Positions 33,763 through 41,163 of a stretch of 64,000 nt of DNA are shown here, in pieces (position 1 is the first letter of the stretch; the number at the start of each line of letters is the position of its first letter). The DNA is taken from the NCBI RefSeq assembly GCF_019645855.1, contig NZ_CP080999.1:4464001-4528000 (forward strand). Reading direction: 5' to 3'. A program made the position numbers and the translations under genes. The stretch is from Mycobacterium malmoense. GTDB taxonomy: Bacteria > Actinomycetota > Actinomycetes > Mycobacteriales > Mycobacteriaceae. A model generated the notes under the pieces. The model was given only the letters and a program-made list of their open reading frames with translations. It was not told the origin of the DNA and ran no database searches.

Positions 33763-33820
33763 CCGAGCGTCACGCTGGCGTGGCTCCCGCGCGCGAGAGC
33801 CACGCTGGCGTGACGCTCGG
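33763..33820. terminator. Long hairpin after menB (family C palindrome, copy 2)
   Basis: 24-bp arms CCGAGCGTCACGCTGGCGTG... (33763-33786) and the complement ending at 33820, with a 10-nt loop. The only mismatches are in the centre of each arm, where both read CTGG instead of pairing CTGG with CCAG. Located 11 bp after the menB stop. Confidence 0.65.
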
Positions 33821-33857
33821 GGCCGGCGGTGGCGGGCGCCGCCTACACTCGCCACCT

Positions 33858-34751
33858 GTGAGCAAAAGCCCGCTTCGCCGGTTGACCGACCAGATCGTGC
33901 TGGCCACCATGCGGCCGCCCATTTCGCCGCAAGTGCTGGTCAACCGGCCCGCGATCAAACCCGTCGACCTCGACGGCAAGCGGATTCTGCTCACCGGCGC
34001 GTCGTCGGGCATCGGCGAGGCCGCGGCCGAGCAGCTGGCCCGCCGCGGCGCCACGGTGGTCGTCGTCGCCCGCCGCGGCGACCTGCTCGACGCCCTGGCG
34101 GACCGGATCACCAAGGCGGGCGGCACCGCGATAGCGATTCCCTGCGACGTCTCGGACATGGACGCCGTCGACGGGCTGGTCGCCGACGTCGAGAAGCGCA
34201 TCGGCGGCGTCGACATCCTGATCAACAACGCCGGCCGGTCCATCCGCCGGCCGCTGGCCGAGTCGCTGGAACGCTGGCACGACGTCGAGCGGACCATGGT
34301 GCTCAACTACTACGCGCCGCTGCGGCTGATCCGCGGGTTCGCGCCCGCGATGCTCGAGCGCGGCGACGGTCACATCATCAACGTCTCGACGTGGGGCGTG
34401 CTGTCGGAGGCATCGCCGCTGTTCGCGGTGTACAACGCGTCGAAGGCGGCGCTGTCGACGGTGAGCCGGGTCGTCGAAACCGAGTGGGGCCGAAAGGGTG
34501 TGCATTCGACGACGCTGTACTACCCGCTGGTGGCCACGCCGATGATCGCACCGACCAAGGCCTACGAGGGCATGCCCGCGCTGACGTCGGAAGAGGCCGC
34601 CGAGTGGATGGTGACCGCGGCGCGCACCCGGCCGGTGCGGATCGCACCTCGGATGGCGATCGCGGCCAAGGCGCTGGACACCTTCGGGCCCCGCTGGGTC
34701 AACGCGCTCATGCAGCGGCAGAACCTCCAGCCCAACCGCGAGGCGGGGTAG
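33858..34751 (+). CDS. Short-chain dehydrogenase/reductase (Rv0547c-like)
   Basis: A 297-residue SDR with a ~40-residue N-terminal extension before the NAD(P) motif LLTGASSGIGEAAAEQ (residues ~48-63). It has NNAGRSIRRP near 132, a Ser in NVSTWGVLSE and an active site YNASK near 195. Typical of long-chain keto-ester or fatty acyl SDRs; substrate unknown. GTG at 33858 begins VSKSPLRRLTDQ. It follows menB after a terminator-like hairpin, so it probably has its own promoter. Confidence 0.88.
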   Translation: MSKSPLRRLTDQIVLATMRPPISPQVLVNRPAIKPVDLDGKRILLTGASSGIGEAAAEQLARRGATVVVVARRGDLLDALADRITKAGGTAIAIPCDVSDMDAVDGLVADVEKRIGGVDILINNAGRSIRRPLAESLERWHDVERTMVLNYYAPLRLIRGFAPAMLERGDGHIINVSTWGVLSEASPLFAVYNASKAALSTVSRVVETEWGRKGVHSTTLYYPLVATPMIAPTKAYEGMPALTSEEAAEWMVTAARTRPVRIAPRMAIAAKALDTFGPRWVNALMQRQNLQPNREAG

Positions 34752-34821
34752 CCGCAACCCGGCGCCAACGCTCCGCGGCGGATGCGCGGCGACGCGCCGG
34801 GGACGTGATAGACACGACGCT

Positions 34822-35229
34822 ATGGAGATCCTGGCCAGCCGGATGCTTCTCCGGCCGGCTGACTATCAGCGGTCGTTGGGCTTCTACCGCGACCAGCTCG
34901 GCATGGCGATAGCCCGCGAATATGGCGCGGGCACAGTATTTTTCGCGGGCCAGTCTTTGCTGGAGTTAGCCGGTTACGGCTCACCGGACCATACCCGTGG
35001 ACCCTTTCCCGGTGCGCTGTGGCTCCAAGTCCGTGACATCGCGGCCACCCAGGCCGAGCTGGAAGGCCGGGGGGTGCCGATCGCCCGCGAGGCGCGTCGC
35101 GAACCATGGGGCCTGCGCGAGATGCACGTGACCGACCCCGATGGAATCACGTTGATTTTCGTCGAGGTGCCGGGGGATCACCCGTTGCGCCGCGACACCC
35201 GGGGTGAACGGGGAGGAACGTCCGGTTAA
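34822..35229 (+). CDS. Glyoxalase/VOC superfamily protein (Rv0546c-like)
   Basis: A 135-residue VOC-fold protein beginning MEILASRMLLRPADYQRSLG, with FYRDQLGMAIAREYG as the first beta-alpha unit and a C-terminal MHVTDPDGITLIFVEVP strand whose Glu is a usual metal ligand. A metal-dependent isomerase or dioxygenase is likely; the substrate is unknown. Same position and size as Rv0546c. Separated by 49 bp from the phosphate transporter downstream. Confidence 0.85.
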   Translation: MEILASRMLLRPADYQRSLGFYRDQLGMAIAREYGAGTVFFAGQSLLELAGYGSPDHTRGPFPGALWLQVRDIAATQAELEGRGVPIAREARREPWGLREMHVTDPDGITLIFVEVPGDHPLRRDTRGERGGTSG

Positions 35230-35278
35230 CTGAGAGGTAACATCTGGCGACGAGTCAAGGTACACCCGCGTTTCGGCG

Positions 35279-36580
35279 ATGTCTGCGTTCGACAATTTAA
35301 TCCCACTACCACCAGAATCAGGCGCTGTGAACATCGATTTGTTCCTCTTGATCATTGTCGTAATCACGGCACTCGCTTTCGATTTCACCAATGGCTTCCA
35401 CGACACGGGGAATGCCATGGCGACCTCGATCGCCAGCGGCGCGCTCAAGCCGAGGACAGCGGTCATCCTGTCGGCGGTGCTGAACCTCGTGGGTGCCTTC
35501 CTGTCCACCGCCGTCGCGGCCACCATCGCCAGGGGCCTGATCGACTCGAACCTGGTGACGCTGGAGCTGGTCTTTGCCGGGTTGGTCGGCGGCATCGTGT
35601 GGAACCTGATGACCTGGCTCCTCGGCATCCCCTCGAGTTCCTCGCACGCCCTGATCGGGGGCATCGTCGGGGCCACGATCGCTGCGGTCGGCGGGCACGG
35701 GGTGATCTGGAAGGGCGTGGTGTCCAAGGTGATCATCCCGGCCATCGTGGCCGCGTTGCTGGCCATCGTCGTCGGCGCGGTGGCCACCTGGCTGGTCTAC
35801 CGGATCACCCGCGGCGTCCCGGAGAAGCGCACCGAAGGCGGCTTCCGGCGCGGCCAGATCGGCTCGGCGTCGCTGGTCTCGCTGGCGCACGGCACCAACG
35901 ACGCGCAGAAGACGATGGGCGTGATCTTCCTGGCACTGATGTCCTACGGGTCGGTCAGCAAGACGGCCGCCCTGCCGCCACTATGGGTGATCATGAGTTG
36001 CGCGTTGGCGATGGCGTTGGGTACCTACCTCGGCGGTTGGCGAGTCATCCGGACCCTGGGCAAGGGCCTGGTGGAGATCAAGTCGCCGCAAGGCATGGCG
36101 GCCGAAACGTCGTCGGCTGCCGTCATCTTGTTGTCCGCCCACTTCGGGTACGCGTTGTCCACGACACAGGTCGCGACCGGGTCTGTGCTGGGCAGCGGCG
36201 TGGGTAAGCCCGGGGCCGAGGTGCGCTGGGGCGTGGCGGGCCGGATGGCGACCGCATGGCTGGTCACCCTTCCATTGGCCGGGCTCGTCGGGGCGATCAC
36301 CTACTGGATCGTTCACCTGATCGGCGGGTACCCCGGTGCGATCGTCGGCTTCTCGCTGTTGGTCGCGGTCTCCGCCGTCATCTACATGCGGTCACGCCGG
36401 GCGCCCATCGACCACACCAACGTCAACGCGGAATGGGAAGGCAGCCTGACGGCCGGGCTCGAGGCTTCGGGAGACCATAAAAAGCCACCCTCCGATACCG
36501 GCCCTGAGATGGCCACCGCTGCCCCATCGGACCTCGGTGGTTCCGACGACGACACCGTCAGCGCGCGGAACGCCTCATGA
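35279..36580 (+). CDS. pitA: Low-affinity inorganic phosphate transporter PitA
   Basis: A 433-residue PiT family (TC 2.A.20) carrier with about ten membrane helices. The duplicated PiT signatures are present: FDFTNGFHDTGNAMATS near residue 36 and VSLAHGTNDAQKTMGV near residue 203. The tail after about residue 370 is hydrophilic. ATG at 35279 gives the longest form; a GTG at 35327 begins VNIDLFLLIIVV, the point where the family similarity begins, and may be the true start. Its stop overlaps the next gene's ATG (ATGA). Confidence 0.93.
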   Translation: MSAFDNLIPLPPESGAVNIDLFLLIIVVITALAFDFTNGFHDTGNAMATSIASGALKPRTAVILSAVLNLVGAFLSTAVAATIARGLIDSNLVTLELVFAGLVGGIVWNLMTWLLGIPSSSSHALIGGIVGATIAAVGGHGVIWKGVVSKVIIPAIVAALLAIVVGAVATWLVYRITRGVPEKRTEGGFRRGQIGSASLVSLAHGTNDAQKTMGVIFLALMSYGSVSKTAALPPLWVIMSCALAMALGTYLGGWRVIRTLGKGLVEIKSPQGMAAETSSAAVILLSAHFGYALSTTQVATGSVLGSGVGKPGAEVRWGVAGRMATAWLVTLPLAGLVGAITYWIVHLIGGYPGAIVGFSLLVAVSAVIYMRSRRAPIDHTNVNAEWEGSLTAGLEASGDHKKPPSDTGPEMATAAPSDLGGSDDDTVSARNAS

Positions 36581-36867
36581 ACGCCTGGTTCAACTACGAG
36601 GCCAGCCTGAAGATCCTGGTCTTCAGCCTGTTGGCAGGGGCGGCGCTCCCGGCTCTGTTCGCACTCGGGGTTCGCCTGCAGGCGGCCGGCGCCGGAGACA
36701 TCAGCACCGACCACGCCGCACCACATCGCAACCCGGTGCTGCTGGCGATCGCCTGGGCGATCTACGCGCTGGTTCTGGCGGTAGTCATCGTCGGGGTGCT
36801 GTATATCGCCCGGGACTTCATCGCACATCACACGGGGTATCCGTTCATGGGCGCTAAACCCAAGTAG
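36577..36867 (+). CDS. Small two-helix membrane protein (Rv0544c-like)
   Basis: A 96-residue protein with transmembrane helices at about residues 10-30 (ILVFSLLAGAALPALFALG) and 50-75 (LLAIAWAIYALVLAVVIVGV). It is coupled to pitA by an ATGA overlap, the same arrangement as in H37Rv, so it may assist or regulate phosphate uptake. No catalytic motif. Confidence 0.88.
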   Translation: MNAWFNYEASLKILVFSLLAGAALPALFALGVRLQAAGAGDISTDHAAPHRNPVLLAIAWAIYALVLAVVIVGVLYIARDFIAHHTGYPFMGAKPK

Positions 36868-36918
36868 CATCGAATCGTCGTCCACCCATGCCGAGCCCCC
36901 GCACGGGAGTGATAGCAA

Positions 36919-37221
36919 GTGAACCGATTCCTGAGTTCGGTCGTCTCGTGGTTGCGCGCGGGGTATCCGGAAGGCGTTCCGCCGACCGACACCTTCGCGG
37001 TGCTCGCTCTGCTGACCCGCCGATTGACCAATGACGAAATCAAAGCCGTGGCCAACGAACTGATGCAGCGCGGCGAATTCGACAACATCGACATCGGGGT
37101 GGCGATCACCCAGATCACCGACGAGTTGCCGTCACAGGAGGACGTCGAGCGGGTGCGGGCGCGATTGGCCGCCAAGGGCTGGCCGTTCGACGAGCCCCGC
37201 GACGCCGAGGATCACGCATAG
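36919..37221 (+). CDS. DUF3349 protein (Rv0543c-like)
   Basis: A 100-residue soluble, mostly helical protein starting with a GTG (VNRFLSSVVSWLRAGYPEG) and containing DTFAVLALLTRRLTNDEIK and a later VAITQITDELPSQEDVERV helix. These features are characteristic of DUF3349, a small actinobacterial family of unknown function with known all-helical structure. It lies 51 bp after the Rv0544c-like gene and 50 bp before menE. Confidence 0.9.
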   Translation: MNRFLSSVVSWLRAGYPEGVPPTDTFAVLALLTRRLTNDEIKAVANELMQRGEFDNIDIGVAITQITDELPSQEDVERVRARLAAKGWPFDEPRDAEDHA

Positions 37222-37271
37222 CCGTCCTGCGCGCGCTCGGCGTCGTATCGGGCTCCGCCGTCCCGTGGCTG

Positions 37272-38366
37272 ATGCCCGCGCTGGAACGGGTGCTGGAGGG
37301 CCGTGATCCCGCGCTGGTCGCGGTGCCGGCCGGCGACGACCGCGTGCTGGGCGCGTTGCGCGTGGGTTCCGAAATCGACGACGACGTGGCCCTGGTGGCC
37401 GTAACGTCGGGAACCACCGCTGCGCCCAAGGGTGCCCTGCTGACCGCCGCCGCCCTGACCGCCAGCGCGTCGGCCACCCACGACCGTCTCGGCGGGCCGG
37501 GCAGCTGGCTGCTGGCCCTGCCGCCGTATCACATCGCCGGCCTGCAGGTGCTGGTCCGCAGCGTGCTCGCCGGCTCGGCGCCCGTCGAGCTGGACGTCAG
37601 TGCGGGCTTCGACGTCGCCGAATTGCCCGGCGCGGTACGGCGATTGGGCTCGGGTCGGCGATACACGTCGCTGGTCGCCGCCCAGCTGGCCAAGGCGCTC
37701 GCCGACCCGGCGGCCGCGGGCGCGCTCGCCGAACTGGACGCGGTGCTCCTCGGCGGGGGACCGGCTCCGCGGCCCGTCGTCGACGCCGCCGCGGCGGCGG
37801 GCATCGCGGTGGTCCGCACCTACGGGATGAGCGAGACCGCCGGGGGCTGCGTTTACGACGGCCTCCCGCTGGACGGGGTGCGACTGCGGGTGTCCGACGA
37901 CGGGCGCGTCGTCATCGGCGGCGCGACGCTGGCCAAGGGCTACCGCAACCCGGTCGATCCCGACCCGTTCGCCGAACCGGGGTGGTTTCGCACCGACGAC
38001 CTGGGCGCCCTCGACGCCGCGGGGGTGCTGAGGGTACTGGGCCGCGCCGACGACGCGATCAGCACCGGCGGGTTGACGGTGCTGCCGCAGCCGGTCGAGG
38101 CCGCGCTGCGCGGCCACCCCGCCGTCGCCGACTGTGCGGTTTTCGGTGTTGTCGACGACCGGCTGGGGCAGCGGGTGGTCGCGGCGGTCGTGGTGGCCGA
38201 CGGTTGGCGGGCGCCGACGCTGGAGGCGCTGCGGGCCCACGTCGCGCGCACCTTGGACGCCACCGACGCGCCGCGCGAGCTGCACGTCGTCGACGAGCTG
38301 CCGCGCCGCGGCATCGGCAAGGTCGACCGGAGGGCGTTGGTGCGCCAGTTCGGCGGCGGTCAATAG
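37272..38366 (+). CDS. menE: o-Succinylbenzoate-CoA ligase MenE
   Basis: A 364-residue adenylate-forming ligase that activates o-succinylbenzoate to its CoA ester for MenB. The P-loop is VAVTSGTTAAPKGALL near residue 40. PPYHIAGLQVLVRS, the A5 core TYGMSETAGG near 190, and WFRTDDLGALDAAG and RADDAISTGGLTVLP follow; the catalytic Lys is in RRGIGKVDRRAL. It is short for the superfamily but typical for mycobacterial MenE (Rv0542c). ATG at 37272 begins MPALERVLEGRDPALVAV. Confidence 0.93.
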   Translation: MPALERVLEGRDPALVAVPAGDDRVLGALRVGSEIDDDVALVAVTSGTTAAPKGALLTAAALTASASATHDRLGGPGSWLLALPPYHIAGLQVLVRSVLAGSAPVELDVSAGFDVAELPGAVRRLGSGRRYTSLVAAQLAKALADPAAAGALAELDAVLLGGGPAPRPVVDAAAAAGIAVVRTYGMSETAGGCVYDGLPLDGVRLRVSDDGRVVIGGATLAKGYRNPVDPDPFAEPGWFRTDDLGALDAAGVLRVLGRADDAISTGGLTVLPQPVEAALRGHPAVADCAVFGVVDDRLGQRVVAAVVVADGWRAPTLEALRAHVARTLDATDAPRELHVVDELPRRGIGKVDRRALVRQFGGGQ

Positions 38367-38377
38367 GCTGACCGACC

Positions 38378-39730
38378 GTGAGGATTGCGCGACGGGAGGC
38401 GCTGGCCGTCGCCGGCGCCGTTGCCCTGGTGGCAGCGGCGTTCGTGCTGCCGCGGTTGCACTGGGGCGTCCGGCCGCGGCTCGACGTCGGCCCGGAGCGG
38501 TTCGCCACGCACGCCGGGGCCGCACCGATCTTCGGTGTGTGGGAGATTCACGCCGGCTGGGGAACCGGGCCGGCGATTCTCGTCGCCGTGGCCGCTGTGG
38601 TGTGGGGACCGGCCGTCGCACAACGTCTTTCGTGGCGGGCGCTGACGCTGGGCACCTGGGCCACCGCCTGTGGTTGGGCGTTTGCGCTGGCGATGATCGA
38701 CGGCTGGCAGCGTGGCTTCGCCGGACGATTGACCACCAGGGACGAGTATTTGTCGCAGGTGCCGACCATCACCGACATTCCGGCCGCGGTGCGGACGTTC
38801 TCCAGCCGGATTGTCGACTACCAGCCGAACTCCTGGGTCACCCACGTCTCCGGGCACCCGCCGGGTGCGCTGCTGACGTTCGTCTGGCTGGACCGGGTCG
38901 GCCTGCACGGCGGCGCCTGGGCCGGGCTGCTGTGCCTGCTGGCCGGTTCCAGCGCGGCGGCGGCCGCGGTGATCGCCGTGCGTGCGCTGGCCGACGAGCG
39001 GACCGCGCGCCGGGCCGCGCCGTTCGTCGCCGTAGCGCCGACGGCGATCTGGGTCGCCGTTTCGGCCGACGGGTACTTCGCCGGGGTGGCGGCGTGGGGC
39101 CTCGCGCTGTTGGCCGTGGCGGTGCGCCGCGGCGTTCGGTTCCCGGCCCTGGTGGCGGCCGGCGCCGGCCTGCTGCTGGGCTGGAGCGTCTTTCTCAACT
39201 ACGGCCTGATCCTGCTCGGGTTGCCGGCATTGGCGGTGCTGGTGTCCGCCTCCGATTGGCGAGCGGTGCTGCGGGCACTCGGCCCGGCGGCGCTGGCCGC
39301 GGTGGCGGTGGCGGTAACCTTCGCCGTCGCGGGGTTTTACTGGTTCGACGGCTATACCCTTGTGCAGCAACGCTATTGGCAGGGGATCGCCAAGGACCGG
39401 CCATTTGCGTATTGGGGCTGGGCCAACCTGGCGTGCGTGGTGTGCGCGATCGGATTGGGCAGCGTGGCCGGAATCGGCCGGGTTTTCGGGCTGGCCGCGA
39501 TCCGTCGCCGCTCCGGCTTCCACCTGCTGCTGTTGGCGATGCTGGCGGCCATCGCCTGCGCGGACTTGAGCATGCTGAGCAAGGCCGAGGTGGAGCGGAT
39601 CTGGCTGCCGTTCACCGTCTGGCTTACCGCGGCGCCGGCGCTGTTGCCGGCGCGCTCACACCGCGTGTGGTTGGCGCTCAACGCCGCCGGGGCGCTGCTG
39701 GTGAACAGCGTCATCGTCACGAACTGGTGA
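38378..39730 (+). CDS. Integral membrane protein, possible GT-C-type glycosyltransferase (Rv0541c-like)
   Basis: A 450-residue polytopic protein with about ten hydrophobic segments. After the first helix there is a periplasmic-type loop, and a conserved-looking HVSGHPPGALLTFVWLDR near residue 160. This kind of loop is found in GT-C enzymes that use polyprenyl-phosphate sugars. No canonical DxD could be assigned. The GTG at 38378 is 11 bp after menE, so the two are probably co-transcribed. The GT-C assignment is inference. Confidence 0.8.
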   Translation: MRIARREALAVAGAVALVAAAFVLPRLHWGVRPRLDVGPERFATHAGAAPIFGVWEIHAGWGTGPAILVAVAAVVWGPAVAQRLSWRALTLGTWATACGWAFALAMIDGWQRGFAGRLTTRDEYLSQVPTITDIPAAVRTFSSRIVDYQPNSWVTHVSGHPPGALLTFVWLDRVGLHGGAWAGLLCLLAGSSAAAAAVIAVRALADERTARRAAPFVAVAPTAIWVAVSADGYFAGVAAWGLALLAVAVRRGVRFPALVAAGAGLLLGWSVFLNYGLILLGLPALAVLVSASDWRAVLRALGPAALAAVAVAVTFAVAGFYWFDGYTLVQQRYWQGIAKDRPFAYWGWANLACVVCAIGLGSVAGIGRVFGLAAIRRRSGFHLLLLAMLAAIACADLSMLSKAEVERIWLPFTVWLTAAPALLPARSHRVWLALNAAGALLVNSVIVTNW

Positions 39731-39759
39731 GCGAGCCTGCGCGCTCGTCTCGTCTCGTC

Positions 39760-39814
39760 GAGACTGTAATTCTGCAGGCCCGCACTCGCACTTTGTCTGC
39801 TGATTTACAGGCTC
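39760..39814. repeat. 55-bp intergenic palindromic element, copy 2
   Basis: Same element as 7978-8032, in the same orientation. Left arm GAGACTGTAATTCTGCAG (39760-39777), right arm CTGCTGATTTACAGGCTC (39797-39814), and a 19-nt loop differing from copy 1 at only two positions. It lies between convergent genes and could act as a terminator. Here the arms have three mismatches. Confidence 0.85.
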
Positions 39815-39823
39815 GGCGATGAC

Positions 39824-40486
39824 TCAGAGCCCGGCCGCGCGCGTGACCCGCGCGAAGCGGCTGGCGGGCCGGCACGCGTCGCGCACCGTCGCGACGTCGT
39901 CGACGACGTCGACGTCGGCCAGCCGTTGCACCGATCTCACGCCAATACCATTGCCGCGCAAGGCCTTCAACGTGAGTTCCCCGGTATCGGGTTGGGACAT
40001 CGGAATGGCGCGCAGGCATTCGGCCATCGTCGGCGTCTCCACCCCCAGCGCCCACCAACCGCCGTCGTAGGCCAGGCCGAGCACGGCCGGCGCGTCGAGC
40101 AGCTGGCGCGCGCAATCCGTCAGCAGTTCGGCGGTTACCTGCGGGGTGTCCATCCCGATTTGCAGCACCGGATACGTGTCGGCCGAGTCGGCGTGGGCGT
40201 TGGCGAGCCGGTCGGCGAGGCCGTCACCGCGCTGCGGAATCACGGTGAAGGACTCCAGCCGGTGCCGGATCTCGGCGGCACCCGCGGCCGCGTCCAGATC
40301 GCCGGCGAGGGCCACCATCCGCGCCGCCACCGGCGCGGCGGCGACCGCGTCCAGCGTGTCCAGCAGCGCCGCGGCGGCGATGTCGGCGGCGACCCGGTCA
40401 CCGACCGTCACCGCCAGCCGCGTCTTGGCCCGGCCCGGTTCCGGCGCCTTGGCGACGACCAGCAGGGTCACCGGCAGGACGCTCAC
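39824..40486 (-). CDS. DUF2064 / TIGR04282-type glycosyltransferase-like protein (Rv0540-like)
   Basis: A 220-residue protein with a nucleotide-sugar-transferase-like fold. The N terminus LLVVAKAPEPGRAKTRLAV resembles the nucleotide-binding loop of sugar-nucleotide transferases. LQIGMDTPQVTAELL and LGLAYDGGWWALGVE are the DUF2064 hallmarks. Substrate unknown. The GTG at 40486 overlaps the upstream GT2 stop (GTGA), so the two act together, as in H37Rv. Confidence 0.87.
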   Translation of the reverse strand: MSVLPVTLLVVAKAPEPGRAKTRLAVTVGDRVAADIAAAALLDTLDAVAAAPVAARMVALAGDLDAAAGAAEIRHRLESFTVIPQRGDGLADRLANAHADSADTYPVLQIGMDTPQVTAELLTDCARQLLDAPAVLGLAYDGGWWALGVETPTMAECLRAIPMSQPDTGELTLKALRGNGIGVRSVQRLADVDVVDDVATVRDACRPASRFARVTRAAGL

Positions 40487-41163
40487 GACATCGCCTTCCA
40501 GAAGTCGACGATCGCGGTGATGCTGCCGCGCAGCGAACCGCTGACCTTCGATTTGCCGCCCGTGCGCGGACCGTAGCTGACGTCGAGCTCGACTACGCGC
40601 CAGCCCGCGGCCGCGGCCCGGACAAGCAGTTCCAGCGGGTAGCCCGACCGTCGGTCGACGATGCCCAGGTTCAGCAGCGCCTCCCGCCGGGCAACGCGCA
40701 TCGGGGCGATGTCGTGCACCGGCAGGCCGTGCCGGGTGCGCAGCCGCCGGCTCATCGCCACGGTGCCGAGCCGGGCGACCCAGGGCCAATGCAGCCCGGG
40801 CACCGGCCGGCGCCGCCCGATCACGAGGTCGGCGCCCCGGTTGAGCGCGGCGACCAGCCGGGGCAAGTCACCGGGGTCCAGCGAGCCGTCGGCGTCGATG
40901 ACCGCCACGATCGGGGTGGTCGCGGCGACCACGCCCGTGTGCACCGCCGATCCGTACCCAGGCCGCGGTTCGGCGACCACCCGGGCGCCGTGACGGGATG
41001 CGACGCCCGCGGTGTCGTCGGTGCTGTTGTTGTCGACCACCAGCGCCCGGTAGCCGGCGGGGACGGCCGCAAGCACCGCCGGCAGCGCCTCCTCCTCGTT
41101 GAGGCAGGGCAGTATCACCGTGACCGGGACGTTGCGCTCAGAACCCGTGATGACCCCCGCCAC
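40483..41163 (-). CDS. GT2 family glycosyltransferase (dolichyl-phosphate-sugar synthase-like, Rv0539)
   Basis: A 226-residue GT2 enzyme with VTVILPCLNEEEALPAVLAA at the N terminus, the metal-binding VAVIDADGSLDPGDLP near residue 90 and a VHDIAPMRVARREAL segment near 155. It probably transfers a sugar from a nucleotide donor to a lipid or other acceptor at the membrane, although it has no transmembrane helix. The only usable start is GTG at 41163, which overlaps the Rv0538-like gene by 26 bp; similarity starts ~10 residues later. Confidence 0.85.
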   Translation of the reverse strand: MAGVITGSERNVPVTVILPCLNEEEALPAVLAAVPAGYRALVVDNNSTDDTAGVASRHGARVVAEPRPGYGSAVHTGVVAATTPIVAVIDADGSLDPGDLPRLVAALNRGADLVIGRRRPVPGLHWPWVARLGTVAMSRRLRTRHGLPVHDIAPMRVARREALLNLGIVDRRSGYPLELLVRAAAAGWRVVELDVSYGPRTGGKSKVSGSLRGSITAIVDFWKAMS

